Of a DNA stretch of 64,000 nt, positions 43,377 through 52,858 are shown in pieces. Under the pieces are notes generated by a model, which worked only from the letters and a program-made list of their open reading frames with translations, was not told the DNA's origin and made no database searches. The number at the start of each line of letters is the position of its first letter. Position 1 is the first letter of the stretch. The stretch covers positions 96,738 to 160,737 of the forward strand of contig CANQTW010000002.1 of the NCBI GenBank assembly GCA_947626845.1. Reading direction: 5' to 3'. The DNA comes from an uncultured Oscillospiraceae bacterium (GTDB lineage: Bacteria > Bacillota > Clostridia > Oscillospirales > Oscillospiraceae). The position numbers and the translations under genes were made by a program.

Positions 43377-44017
43377 GCAAGGGCATGACCGTGAAGTCCG
43401 GAGACGGCTTCATAAGTTTTCAGTATGACGAAAAGACCCTCCAGACCATTGAAAGGGCCCTGGGGGACCTAAAGAGCGAAAGCCGGAAGGTTTTGAAAAA
43501 TGCGGTGAACGCGACCGCCAAAAAGGCGAAAGTGGATCTGGCGAAAAAAGCCCAGGAAACCTACGCGGTAAAACAGGGGAGCTTTACAAAGGCCATGAAA
43601 ACCGACAACGCCACCGTGAGCAATCCTTCGGCTACGATCAACGTCACGGGGGAACAGTTGGAGCTAAAGGACTTCAAGGTCAGCCCTGCCACCTACAAGA
43701 CGGGCAAGGCCCGCCCCTCCATAACAAAGGCAAAGGTCCTCCTGTCCAGCAGCCTCAAGGGCCTCCAAAAAGGGGACCTTAAAGCATTCATCGTCAAGTT
43801 CACGAATACCAGCAAGAGCGGCAAAACCAGTAACCACGTTTCGGTAGCCCAGCGGGTGGGCCGGTCAAGGCTCCCGATCCGCAAGCTCATGTCCAACAGC
43901 ATCCCGGTAATGGTTGGAAGCGAAAAGAACGTCTACGGGGTGGTGGAGCCTCACATCTACACCAACCTCATGGAAAATATCCAAAAGGAAATTGACAAGG
44001 TGGTGAAAGCCCATTGA
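43373..44017 (+). CDS. Minor tail protein Z-like (tail completion)
   Basis: 214 residues, strongly basic. Helical N-terminus (LQTIERALGDLKSESRKVLK) followed by AVNATAKKAKVDLAKKAQET and a central beta part, as in the prophage minor tail protein Z family. It would sit at the head-tail junction. ATGA overlap upstream and TTGA overlap downstream. Confidence 0.75.
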   Translation: MSKGMTVKSGDGFISFQYDEKTLQTIERALGDLKSESRKVLKNAVNATAKKAKVDLAKKAQETYAVKQGSFTKAMKTDNATVSNPSATINVTGEQLELKDFKVSPATYKTGKARPSITKAKVLLSSSLKGLQKGDLKAFIVKFTNTSKSGKTSNHVSVAQRVGRSRLPIRKLMSNSIPVMVGSEKNVYGVVEPHIYTNLMENIQKEIDKVVKAH

Positions 44018-44478
44018 CCGCAGGAGATCTGCAGAAGGCCGTCGCGGATGACCTCCAGGCGCTGTTTGCCAGCGACCAATTCAAGACGCCGGTCGGAGAC
44101 ATGGCTGCCCCCCGCGTCTTTTCCCAATTCCTCCCGAAGCTGGATAGCGACGATGAAGATGACCCATTCCCTTACATCATCGTCCGCCTGGACAGCGGTA
44201 CCATCGAGACACAGACGGACCCGCACAAAATCGCCCTCGTTTTGATCATCGGTGTTTTTGACGATGACCTTCAGAATCAGGGGCACAAATCGGTCCTCGA
44301 AATCATCGAGCGCATCCAGCTCCACTACGAGGAAACACCGGCGCTGGCGGAATTTTACCGAACCGACCCGTTCAGTTGGGCCTTGCAGGATGAACAGAGC
44401 TGGCCGTATTTTTACGGGGCCGTCAACCTCAACTTCAATGCCCCAGCCCCAAGAGCGAAATGGAGTGATCTCGTATGA
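44014..44478 (+). CDS. Tail terminator / completion protein
   Basis: 154 residues starting with TTG inside the previous stop (TTGA). FPYIIVRLDSGTIE and ALVLIIGVFDDDLQNQGHKS are typical of gpU-like or completion proteins placed after gpZ. Role inferred from fold pattern and position. Confidence 0.65.
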   Translation: MTAGDLQKAVADDLQALFASDQFKTPVGDMAAPRVFSQFLPKLDSDDEDDPFPYIIVRLDSGTIETQTDPHKIALVLIIGVFDDDLQNQGHKSVLEIIERIQLHYEETPALAEFYRTDPFSWALQDEQSWPYFYGAVNLNFNAPAPRAKWSDLV

Positions 44479-44768
44479 GCACAAAAAAGACCACGCGCAA
44501 ACCGGCGGCGAAAGAAGCGCCGCAGGCCAAATTTGTGTATGTCGGCCCCTCCATCCTCGGAGTGGCCACCCGAAACACGGTCTACAGTGAGAGGCCGAAA
44601 GGGCTGGAGGCGGCCATCAAGACCCGCCCCTACCTGGCCGGTCTTTGCGTCCCCATCCCCAGGCTGGCAGACGCCATGGCTCAGATAGACCGGGGGGAGG
44701 GCGGCACATACACCCTTTACCAGCGGGCTCTCACTGAGAGCGCAGAAATTCAGAAAGGAGCGAATTAA
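44475..44768 (+). CDS. Small protein ahead of tail sheath
   Basis: 97 residues: Lys/Ala-rich N-terminus, then YVGPSILGVATRNTVYSERP. Proteins of this type precede sheath genes in Mu-like phages of Firmicutes; function unknown. Overlaps the previous gene by four bases. Confidence 0.65.
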   Translation: MSTKKTTRKPAAKEAPQAKFVYVGPSILGVATRNTVYSERPKGLEAAIKTRPYLAGLCVPIPRLADAMAQIDRGEGGTYTLYQRALTESAEIQKGAN

Positions 44769-44771
44769 ACC

Positions 44772-46283
44772 ATGGCATATCAGCATGGCGTCCGGGTCCA
44801 GGAACAGGCCACCAGCATCGTCGCCCCCATCAACGGGACGGCTGGCCTGCAGGTGGTTTTCGGGACCGCCCCGGTCAACCTCGCGGATGACCCCTACAGC
44901 GTGACCAACACGCCGGTCATCGCCTATAGCTGGGCAGAGGCAACCAGCAAGCTTGGCTACAGCGAGGAAAAGAACGAGCTCGGACATTACCTCTACACCC
45001 TGTGCGCTTCCATGTACGCCAGCTTCAAGCTGGTCAACGTGGCCCCGGTCGTTTTTATCAACGTCCTCGACCCCAAGAAGCACACCAAGGAAAACGCCGA
45101 AAGCAGCTACACCGTCGAGAAGCTGGAGGCCGTCGTGCCCATTACCGGCATCCTCCTCGACACGGTCAAGGTCAAGACCGACCCCGACGAAACCGATCTG
45201 ACCGAGGGGACGGATTACATCCTTTCCTTCAACGATGACGGCCACCTGGTGGTCACCCTGGTCGCCGGAGGGGCGGGAGCGGAAGCGGAAAGCCTCAAAA
45301 TTTCCTCCACCTCCATCGACCCCACCGCCGTGAAGAAGGATGACATCATCGGAGCCTCCTCCGGGAGTACCGAAACCGGCTTTGAGGTGCTCCGCCAGGT
45401 TTATCCCAAACTTGGCATGACTCCCGGCCTCATCATCGCCCCCGGCTGGAGCCACATCCCCGATGTCGGCATCGTCCTCGCTGCCAAGTGTCAGGAGATC
45501 AACGGCTATTTCTCCTGCGAGGGCTTTGTGGACCTCGACAGCACCTCCAGCGGATGCACCACCTACAGCGACGTCAAGCAGACGAAAGAGGGCGCTGGAT
45601 GTAACAACGCCCACATCATGGCCCTGTGGCCCTGCGTCGTTTCCGGGTCCCTCAAATTTTGGTACAGCGCCGTCATGGCCGCCCTGACCGCCTACCTGGA
45701 CGCCAACAATGACGATGTCCCCAACCTTTCCCCGTCCAACAAGATGACCAGCATCACCGGCATGGTCCTGGCGGACGCCAAGTTCGTGGAGAATGCGGAC
45801 GGGACCGGAGGCACCTGGGACAAGGAAGTGGTCCTCGATCAGCTCCAGGGCAACGTGGTCAACAGCTTCGGCGTCACCACCGCCATCAACAACAACGGAT
45901 GGAGGACCTGGGGCAACCGGACCGCCGCCTACCCGGCGAACACCGACCCCAAGGATATGTGGTTCTGCTGCCGCCGGTTCTTCAGCTGGTGGGGAAACAG
46001 CTTCATCCTGACCTACGCGCAGAAAGTCGATGACCCGGCCAACCGGAGGCTCATTGAGAGCATCTGCGACAGCGAAAACATCCGTGGCAACGCCTATGTG
46101 GCCCAGGGCAAGTGCGCCGCCGCGAGGATCGAGTTTCTGGCGGAGGAAAACTCCGTCACCGACCTCATCAACGGCAAGCTGACCTTCCACCAGCACCTGT
46201 CCCCCTTCGTTCCGGCGGAGGACATCCTCAACACCCTGGAATTCGATCCCGACGCTCTGCAGAGCGCCCTGACTGGAGGTTGA
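44772..46283 (+). CDS. Contractile tail sheath protein
   Basis: 503 residues. Begins AYQHGVRVQEQATSIVAPIN, the conserved sheath start; the centre has MTPGLIIAPGWSHIPDVGI and the end TFHQHLSPFVPAEDILNTLE. Subunits form the contractile cylinder around the tube, which identifies the phage as a myovirus. Confidence 0.93.
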   Translation: MAYQHGVRVQEQATSIVAPINGTAGLQVVFGTAPVNLADDPYSVTNTPVIAYSWAEATSKLGYSEEKNELGHYLYTLCASMYASFKLVNVAPVVFINVLDPKKHTKENAESSYTVEKLEAVVPITGILLDTVKVKTDPDETDLTEGTDYILSFNDDGHLVVTLVAGGAGAEAESLKISSTSIDPTAVKKDDIIGASSGSTETGFEVLRQVYPKLGMTPGLIIAPGWSHIPDVGIVLAAKCQEINGYFSCEGFVDLDSTSSGCTTYSDVKQTKEGAGCNNAHIMALWPCVVSGSLKFWYSAVMAALTAYLDANNDDVPNLSPSNKMTSITGMVLADAKFVENADGTGGTWDKEVVLDQLQGNVVNSFGVTTAINNNGWRTWGNRTAAYPANTDPKDMWFCCRRFFSWWGNSFILTYAQKVDDPANRRLIESICDSENIRGNAYVAQGKCAAARIEFLAEENSVTDLINGKLTFHQHLSPFVPAEDILNTLEFDPDALQSALTGG

Positions 46284-46289
46284 TGAATA

Positions 46290-46814
46290 ATGGCAATCGC
46301 AGGAATTCCTGAAGCCATCCACGACTTCAATATGTACAACACGGGGAACAAGCTGCTCGGCCTCACCGGAGAGGTGGCCATGCCCGATTTTGAGGCCATG
46401 ACCAACACCGTCTCCGGAGCGGGCATCCTGGGCGAATACGAGACGCCCATCCCCGGCCACTTCGGAAGCCAGGTCCTGGAGATCCCCTTCAGGTGCATCA
46501 ACGAAGATTACTTCAAGATGATCGACCAGAGCCAGGCCATGGAGCTGACCCTTCGCGGGGCCATCCAGCATAATCTGCCTACCACACAGGCCACCGATTT
46601 TGTGGGGATGCGCGTCGTTGTTCGCGGCAAGCCCAAAACCATCAAGATCGGGACCGTGAAGCAGCGCGGGCAGATGGACAGCTCCATCTCCGTCGAGCTG
46701 ACCTACATCTACATCGAGATGGACGGCAAGGCCCGGATCGAGCTGGACAAGATCAACCCCACCTGGAAGATCAACGGCGTGGACCAGCTGGCGAAAGTCA
46801 AGCAGCTGACCTGA
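46290..46814 (+). CDS. Tail tube protein (P2 FII family)
   Basis: 174 residues. Starts with PEAIHDFNMYNTGNKLLGLT and contains PFRCINEDYFKMI and VVRGKPKTIKIGTVKQRG, as in P2 FII-type major tail tube proteins. Expected immediately after the sheath gene. Confidence 0.9.
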   Translation: MAIAGIPEAIHDFNMYNTGNKLLGLTGEVAMPDFEAMTNTVSGAGILGEYETPIPGHFGSQVLEIPFRCINEDYFKMIDQSQAMELTLRGAIQHNLPTTQATDFVGMRVVVRGKPKTIKIGTVKQRGQMDSSISVELTYIYIEMDGKARIELDKINPTWKINGVDQLAKVKQLT

Positions 46815-46829
46815 TAGGAGGATAAGGAC

Positions 46830-47171
46830 ATGGAAAATAACCTCACGATTGCCGCCCCGGAGGAAAACGCCCCGGAGGCGGAAACCCCCACCCTCAAGCT
46901 CAGCAAGCCTTACAACTTCGAGGGCCGTACCTTCACGGAGATCGACCTCGCCGGTTTGGACACCCTCACCGCCGATGACATGATCGCCGCCGAAAAGTAC
47001 ACGAGCCGGGCCGGGATCATTTCCCCGATCCCGGATATGACGATGGAGTACGTCTGCTTCATCGGCGCAAGGGTCTCCGGGCAGCCCATCGAGTTTTTCA
47101 AGCGCCTGCCGCCGAAGGACGCCACGGCCCTCAAGAACAAGATCACCGGTTTTTTCTACGGCGAGGGCTGA
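46830..47171 (+). CDS. Tail assembly chaperone, short form (gpE-like)
   Basis: 113 residues. LSKPYNFEGRTFTEIDLAGL and KYTSRAGIISPIPDMTMEYV match the tail assembly chaperone family of P2/Mu-type phages. Just before its stop lies T TTT TTC (47150-47156). Slipping back by one gives a longer form that continues in frame to 47329 with LSPADGSELRRACIDLSIVL and ends KEVAKFGKRK. This equals the gpE/gpE' pair of P2. Both forms normally act on the tape measure during tail assembly. Confidence 0.88.
   Translation: MENNLTIAAPEENAPEAETPTLKLSKPYNFEGRTFTEIDLAGLDTLTADDMIAAEKYTSRAGIISPIPDMTMEYVCFIGARVSGQPIEFFKRLPPKDATALKNKITGFFYGEG
47150..47156 (+). promoter_or_regulatory. Programmed -1 frameshift slippery site
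   Basis: The heptamer TTTTTTC fits X XXY YYZ in the zero frame (GGT TTT TTC). The shifted frame is open to 47329, overlapping the tape measure start by 17 bases. P2 uses TTTTTTG at the same place. Confidence 0.85.
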
Positions 47172-47312
47172 GTCCAGCGGACGGGTCGGAGCTTCGGAGG
47201 GCCTGCATCGATTTGTCGATTGTGCTTCACACAGACTTCGCCTATTTCATGCGGCTGCCCATCGAGACTTTGATCCAGACACTGAGCGACACCACAAAGG
47301 AGGTGGCTAAGT

Positions 47313-50300
47313 TTGGCAAGCGGAAATAAGCAGTACAAGCTCGCCATCGAGATCGCCGGTAAGGTCGCCAGCTCCTTCAACACCGCGATGGGAAAAGCCC
47401 AGAGCGGCCTCTCCAAGCTGGGGAGCGCCCTCGGCACAATAAGCAAGGTAGCGGCGGCGGCAATAGGTGTCGCAACCACCGCCGCCGTGGCCTTCGCCAA
47501 ATCCGCCGTCGATGCGGGGATGGAGTTTGATCAGGGCATGGCCCAGGTGGCCGCTACCATGGGGACCACCGTGGACCAAATCGGGGACCTCCGGGACTTT
47601 GCCATGGAGATGGGCGCAAAGACCGCCTTTTCAGCAACACAGGCGGCAGAGGCCCTCAACTACATGGCGCTGGCCGGATACGACGCCCAGACCTCTATGG
47701 CCATGCTTCCAAACGTCCTCAATCTGGCGGCGGCAGGAGGAATAGAGCTTGCCTCGGCCTCGGACATGATCACGGACGCCCAATCCGCCCTGGGGCTTAC
47801 CCTGGAGCAGACAAACGCCATGGTTGACCAAATGGCCAGGGCATCCAGCAAGACCAACACCAGCGTGGCCCAGCTCGGAGAGGCCATCCTCACGGTCGGC
47901 GGGACCGCCCAATACATGGCCGGAGGGACAGCAGAGCTCAACGCCGTCCTTGGCGTCCTGGCCGATAACGGCATCAAGGGGAGCGAGGGCGGCACACACC
48001 TCCGCAACATCCTGCTCAAGCTGTCCTCGCCCACAAAAGACGCCACAGCCCTCCTGGACAAGCTCGGCGTCCAGGTCTTTGATGCAGAGGGCAAGATGCG
48101 GAGTTTTGCCGACATCTTCCCGGAGCTCAATGCGGCCATGAGCACCATGACCGACCAGGAGAGGCTGGACGCCATGAGCACCCTGTTTAATTCCAGGGAC
48201 ATAGCGTCCGCGACGGCCCTCCTCTCCACCACAACGGAAAGGTGGACGGAGCTGGGGGACGCCCTCGGCGATTGCGCCGGAGCGGCGGAACAGATGGCGA
48301 ATACCCAGCTGGACAACCTGGCCGGGGACATTACCCTCTTCAAGTCCGCCCTGGAGGGAGCGCAAATAACGCTCTCCGATCAGCTGACCCCGACCCTGCG
48401 AGAGTTTACGCAATTTGGGACAGAGGCCGTGACCTCCCTTTCGGACGCCTTCAAAGAGGGCGGCCTTTCCGGAGCGATGGCCGCCCTGGGCGGCGTTTTG
48501 AGTGACGGCCTGAACCGGCTGGTCGCCGCAGCGCCGCAGGCCATGAACGCCGGGATGCAGCTCTTGGGGGCTCTCGGACAAGGGATCCTGGACAATTTGC
48601 CCATGATCACAGACGCGGCGATCCAGGTAATTTTAATGCTCGTTTCCGGCATCGCAAGCGCCCTGCCCCAGGTGGCAGGGGCAGCCGTGGACGTAGCGGC
48701 ATCTTTGATAACCGGCATAGCCGAGGCATTGCCCGACCTTTTGCCGGAGGTCATCGGTGCAATAGTAGGCATATTCACAACACTTTCAAGCCGGTTGGCC
48801 GGGACCCTCCCGGAGCTGGTCCCCCTGGTCGTTGACGCCCTCCTGGACGCCATCGAGATGCTGACGAACCCGGAGGTTTTGACGGCCCTCTTTGACGCCG
48901 CCGTCCAGATCATGGTCGGTCTGGGCAAGGGCCTGATTGCCGCAGTCCCGGTTTTGGTTGCAAGGGTCCCGGAAATTATCTCCTCTTTCGTTCAGGCAAT
49001 TCTCGACAGCGGGCCGGTGATCTTGAACGCGGGTGTCCAAATATGGAAAAAGTTCCAGGAAGGTGTTCAAGGCGTCGCGGACCTTTTTGAAGGTAAGGGT
49101 TCGCTGATTGTTTCTGTCATCGCAGGGATTGGCGCGGCGTTTGCGGCCTGGAAAATTGTTTCGTTTGCATCCGGTATCGTAAATTTGGTTAAAGGTTTTC
49201 AGGCTTTTGATCTTGCAAGCCGCGCAGCGGCAGCCGGTCAAGCAATCCTGAATGCGGTACTCAACGCCAATCCAATTGTACTGATAGTTACTCTGGTTGC
49301 CGGATTGGTCGCGGCAATTATCACGTTATGGAACACAAACGAGGAATTCAGAAATGCGGTTATCCGTATTTGGGAATCCATCAAAAATGCATTCATAACT
49401 GCTTGGACGGCCATTAAAAATGCATTCGCGTCGGTCGGGGAGTTTTTCTCCGGGATCTGGTCGAACATAACCGGGGCCTTCAGCGCGGCGGCCTCCTGGT
49501 TCAACACCACCGTCGCGGAGCCGGTCAAGGCCGTTTTCCGTGGCGTTTGGGAGGCAGTGAGCGGATTTTTCGTCTCCCTTTGGAACGACATCGTCTCCGC
49601 CTACCACACCGTGGTGGACCCCTGGATAGAGATCGTCCGGCGGATAAGCCAGATTATCTACGACTCCGTCATCGTCCCGGTTAAAAATTTCTTCCAGGGC
49701 CTTTGGAACGACATCGTCGCAATTTTCACGCCCATCGCCCAATGGTTCTCCGACGCCTTCACATCGGCCTGGACCGCCATTCAAAACGCCTGGGCCAGCG
49801 TGACGCAATGGTTCTCCGACATTTGGACCGGGATCACCGGCGCATTCAGCGCCGCCGGTTCATGGTTTAGCGGGATTTTCTCCAGCGCCTGGGAGGGCAT
49901 CAAGTCAGCTTTTTCAGCCGTCGGCGGATTTTTCAGCGGCATATGGGAGAGCATCAAGGGGGCCTTCGGGTCCGTGGCCGATTGGTTCAAGGGCATCTTT
50001 ACGGACGCCTGGACCGCCGTCAAGAACGTCTTCAGCACCGGAGGCGAAATCTTTGTCGGTATCACGGATGGGATTTTAGGCACCTTTAAGACCATCGTGA
50101 ACGGCATCATCGGCGGCCTCAACAAAGTGATAGCGGTTCCGTTCAACGGCATCAACGACGCCCTCGGCAAAATCAAGGGCATCGAGATCGTCGGCGTGAA
50201 GCCCTTCAGCTGGATCAAGACCATAAGCGTCCCGCAGATCCCCATGCTGGCGAAAGGCGGCATCGTGGACCAACCCACCATCCTGGAGGCTGGCGAAGCG

Positions 50301-50675
50301 GGCACAGAGGCCATCGTCCCCCTGTCGGAGCTTTGGACCAAAATGCAGGACATGATCGGGACAGCCCTCGGCGGCATTTCGGACGGGATATCCTCCCTCC
50401 GGGAAAAGCTCGACGCCGCCGCCACCGGGGAGGATGGGTCCTCCCTTGGGGGCCTGCTCCGGCGGCTGATCCCCGGCGTCAAGGGGGAACCCTCCGGAGA
50501 GCCGGTCCCGGCAGACGGCCCAGGCTACGTCATCAACTACGCCCCCCATTACCACTTCGAGGGCGGCTCCGCCCCCAGCAAGGATGACCTCACCGAAGCG
50601 GAGCATATGTCGCAGGAGGAATTTGACCGGCGCATGGCGAAGTGGCTCAAAGACAAAGACAGAAAGGGGTTCTGA
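47313..50675 (+). CDS. Tail tape measure protein (TP901 family)
   Basis: 1120 residues. The conserved core lies at about 60-330 (AMEMGAKTAFSATQAAEALN, then GIELASASDMITDAQSALGL). Hydrophobic segments follow (about 415-530 and 590-670), with repeated Trp-Phe motifs (VTQWFSDIWTGITGAFSAAG type) in the C-terminal half. TTG start after AAGGAGGTGG. It sets tail length, is processed with the help of the chaperone and probably enters the host envelope at infection. Bases 49000-49420 are visibly more AT-rich than the rest, a sign of mosaic exchange. Confidence 0.92.
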   Translation: MASGNKQYKLAIEIAGKVASSFNTAMGKAQSGLSKLGSALGTISKVAAAAIGVATTAAVAFAKSAVDAGMEFDQGMAQVAATMGTTVDQIGDLRDFAMEMGAKTAFSATQAAEALNYMALAGYDAQTSMAMLPNVLNLAAAGGIELASASDMITDAQSALGLTLEQTNAMVDQMARASSKTNTSVAQLGEAILTVGGTAQYMAGGTAELNAVLGVLADNGIKGSEGGTHLRNILLKLSSPTKDATALLDKLGVQVFDAEGKMRSFADIFPELNAAMSTMTDQERLDAMSTLFNSRDIASATALLSTTTERWTELGDALGDCAGAAEQMANTQLDNLAGDITLFKSALEGAQITLSDQLTPTLREFTQFGTEAVTSLSDAFKEGGLSGAMAALGGVLSDGLNRLVAAAPQAMNAGMQLLGALGQGILDNLPMITDAAIQVILMLVSGIASALPQVAGAAVDVAASLITGIAEALPDLLPEVIGAIVGIFTTLSSRLAGTLPELVPLVVDALLDAIEMLTNPEVLTALFDAAVQIMVGLGKGLIAAVPVLVARVPEIISSFVQAILDSGPVILNAGVQIWKKFQEGVQGVADLFEGKGSLIVSVIAGIGAAFAAWKIVSFASGIVNLVKGFQAFDLASRAAAAGQAILNAVLNANPIVLIVTLVAGLVAAIITLWNTNEEFRNAVIRIWESIKNAFITAWTAIKNAFASVGEFFSGIWSNITGAFSAAASWFNTTVAEPVKAVFRGVWEAVSGFFVSLWNDIVSAYHTVVDPWIEIVRRISQIIYDSVIVPVKNFFQGLWNDIVAIFTPIAQWFSDAFTSAWTAIQNAWASVTQWFSDIWTGITGAFSAAGSWFSGIFSSAWEGIKSAFSAVGGFFSGIWESIKGAFGSVADWFKGIFTDAWTAVKNVFSTGGEIFVGITDGILGTFKTIVNGIIGGLNKVIAVPFNGINDALGKIKGIEIVGVKPFSWIKTISVPQIPMLAKGGIVDQPTILEAGEAGTEAIVPLSELWTKMQDMIGTALGGISDGISSLREKLDAAATGEDGSSLGGLLRRLIPGVKGEPSGEPVPADGPGYVINYAPHYHFEGGSAPSKDDLTEAEHMSQEEFDRRMAKWLKDKDRKGF

Positions 50676-50677
50676 GC

Positions 50678-50887
50678 ATGGACAGCATCCTCACCATCCA
50701 GGGCGACACCTGGGACACCATAGCAAAGCGGGTGTACGGCGATGAGCGGCGTGCCCAGGATCTCATGGAGGCCAGGGCCAACATTCGGCTCCTGGATTAT
50801 GAAGTCTTCCCCGGCGGCGTCCGCGTCGCAACCCCGGAGCTGCCGGATGAGACTCCCGCATTTGACCTGCCGGAATGGAGGCGATGA
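50678..50887 (+). CDS. Tail protein X (P2 gpX, LysM-like)
   Basis: 69 residues. GDTWDTIAKRVYGDERRAQD is the typical LysM-like core of gpX, with the family's VATPELPDETPAFDLPEWRR style ending. It belongs to the baseplate hub. Start after GAAAGGGGTTCTGAGC. Confidence 0.88.
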   Translation: MDSILTIQGDTWDTIAKRVYGDERRAQDLMEARANIRLLDYEVFPGGVRVATPELPDETPAFDLPEWRR

Positions 50888-50890
50888 CCC

Positions 50891-51919
50891 GTGGAGGCGC
50901 GAAGGGCAACAGTTCACCTGATCTACAATGGCGCAAACGCCACCGGCTCCATCGCCCCCAGCCTTGCAGGCTTCTCCTACACCGACGTGGCCAGCGGGAG
51001 TAGTGACAGCATAAGCGTCGAGTTTACCGGACGCAGGTGGATAGGCCCATGGTTCCCCGTGACCGGGGATAAGCTCGTACCGACGATTCAGACCTTCAAC
51101 TGGAGCTTTGACGGGCAATTCATGGCCTTCCCCTGCGGGGCCTTCATGGTCGATGATTTCAGTTTTTCCGGCGGTCCGCCCATCGGCCTGTCCCTCGAAG
51201 CCCTCGCAATACCGACCGACAGCAGCTTTAAAACCACGAAGCGCACGATCACCTACGAGGACGCCACCCTTCAGGAGATAGGCCAGGAGATAGCTGACCG
51301 GGCCGGGATTGCCTTGGTCTACGAGGCAACGCCCCCGATATCCATCAAGCGGGTGGAACAAAGCAACCAGGATGACTGCGAGTTTTATAACAAGCTCGTG
51401 GGCGAATACGGCCTGCAGCTCAAGATCTACAACAACCGCCTGGTGGTTTTTTCGGAGGCAGACTACGAGGCAAAGGCCCCAAAGGTCACTTTGACAGAGG
51501 CAGACTTCGATCCAAATTGGAGCTTCAACACCTCCCTCCTTGGCGTCTACACCGGAGTCAAGTACCAGTACACCAACCCGGACAAAAACAAGACCTACAC
51601 CGTGGAGGCCGGAGACGGCAACCGCATCCTGACCTGCAACGATGCCGCCGACAATCTCGGAGAGGCGATCAGCGTGGCCCTGGCGGCCATCAACAAAGCC
51701 AACCGGGGGACCACCACCATGACGCTGACCATGAAGGCAATCCCCGGCCTCATCGCCACGGATTGCGTGGCCATCGTCGGCCTGCAGAAGCTCGACGGAA
51801 AATACTACATCGAAAAGATCACCCATAGCGTGGGGAGCGGGTACAAGATGGCCCTGACCCTTCGCCGGGTGGAAAAGCGGTTCACGTCCCCCACAAAGGC
51901 CGTGGAGAGCTCGGCATAA
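50891..51919 (+). CDS. Late control / baseplate hub protein D
   Basis: 342 residues beginning with GTG. SYTDVASGSSDSISVEFTGR and PCGAFMVDDFSFSGGPPIGL are characteristic of the gpD/gp27-like hub fold; VALAAINKANRGTTTMTLTM near the end. It forms the ring joining tube and spike. Confidence 0.85.
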   Translation: MEARRATVHLIYNGANATGSIAPSLAGFSYTDVASGSSDSISVEFTGRRWIGPWFPVTGDKLVPTIQTFNWSFDGQFMAFPCGAFMVDDFSFSGGPPIGLSLEALAIPTDSSFKTTKRTITYEDATLQEIGQEIADRAGIALVYEATPPISIKRVEQSNQDDCEFYNKLVGEYGLQLKIYNNRLVVFSEADYEAKAPKVTLTEADFDPNWSFNTSLLGVYTGVKYQYTNPDKNKTYTVEAGDGNRILTCNDAADNLGEAISVALAAINKANRGTTTMTLTMKAIPGLIATDCVAIVGLQKLDGKYYIEKITHSVGSGYKMALTLRRVEKRFTSPTKAVESSA

Positions 51920-51933
51920 GAGGGAGGGAAACA

Positions 51934-52434
51934 GTGGATAATCAGCAAATCCGCGTCGGACGGATCTCAAGCGTCAACGCTAAAGACGGGACCGCCCGCG
52001 TCGTGTACGCGGACAGAAATGACAGCACGACCCCGGAGATCCCGTTTCTGGCCTGGGAATTCCTCATGCCGAAAATAGGGGACCAGGTGCTGGTGGCCCA
52101 CCTCCCAAACGGGACAAGCCGGGCCGTCATCCTCGGACCCTTCTGGTACGACGGACACAGGCCCAGCGGGGGACGGGACGGCCTCTACAGGCAAGAGTAC
52201 ACAAACACCCTGGGTGGGGACGCCGTGGAGTATGACCCAAAGGTCCCCTCCCTGACCATCAAGGCTTGTGGCTGCACCGTTACCCTGGAGAATGGCAAGA
52301 TCATCATCGACGCCCCCGCCGGAGTAGAGGTGAGCACCACCGTAAAGGCCCAAACAGAGGTGGAGGCGGCTGGCGTCAAACTCACCACCCACACCCACAC
52401 CTGCCCGGACGGCGAAACCAGCGGGCCGCATTAA
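51934..52434 (+). CDS. Baseplate spike protein V
   Basis: 166 residues, GTG start after GAGGGAGGG. An OB-fold-like N-terminus (VGRISSVNAKDGTARVVYAD, then IGDQVLVAHLPNGTSRAVIL) is followed by a beta-helical tip with TTHTHTCPDGETSGPH; the His-x-His ending suggests metal binding at the needle point, as in gpV spikes. Confidence 0.88.
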   Translation: MDNQQIRVGRISSVNAKDGTARVVYADRNDSTTPEIPFLAWEFLMPKIGDQVLVAHLPNGTSRAVILGPFWYDGHRPSGGRDGLYRQEYTNTLGGDAVEYDPKVPSLTIKACGCTVTLENGKIIIDAPAGVEVSTTVKAQTEVEAAGVKLTTHTHTCPDGETSGPH

Positions 52435-52449
52435 AGGGAGGGTCGGGAT

Positions 52450-52845
52450 ATGATAGTCGGCAATTGGGGGACCGCCCTCGTTTTCAGGGTGAGTGAACGC
52501 GAGGCGCTGCTCCTCCAGAATTTGACCCGGACGGTCGGAGCGGAATGGACCACCCATAGCCGCATCGGCCAAAAAGACCAATCCGAGTTTTTGCGCCCCT
52601 CCCTCCAGCAAGTCAACTTCACGGTGGTCTTTGACGCCACCCTCGGAGTCCGGCCCAGGGCCTCCCTGGACCGGCTGGACAGCCTGGTGGAGTACGGGGC
52701 CATTTACCCCCTGGTCATAGGGGGCCGGAGGGTCGGCCATTACCGCTGGAAGATCAACAGCATCAGCGAGGCATGGGACACCATTCTCAGCGGCGGGGAG
52801 CTCATGCGGGCTTCAGTCACGGTGACCATGCAAGAGTACCTATAA
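52450..52845 (+). CDS. Tail protein U-like
   Basis: 131 residues: VSEREALLLQNLTRTVGAEW and SLVEYGAIYPLVIGGRRVGH. The fold pattern and position suit P2 gpU, a small baseplate/tail protein. Moderate certainty because the gene order (after V) differs from P2. Confidence 0.7.
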   Translation: MIVGNWGTALVFRVSEREALLLQNLTRTVGAEWTTHSRIGQKDQSEFLRPSLQQVNFTVVFDATLGVRPRASLDRLDSLVEYGAIYPLVIGGRRVGHYRWKINSISEAWDTILSGGELMRASVTVTMQEYL

Positions 52846-52858
52846 GGGGGGAGCGAAT

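Noticed and set aside
44412..46571. 719-codon antisense frame opposite the tail sheath and tube genes
   Set aside because: It opposes well-identified structural genes and follows from GC-rich codon use; Val/Gly/Asp-rich composition with no domain. Similar long antisense frames at 22104-23789 and 9344-10732 were rejected for the same reason.
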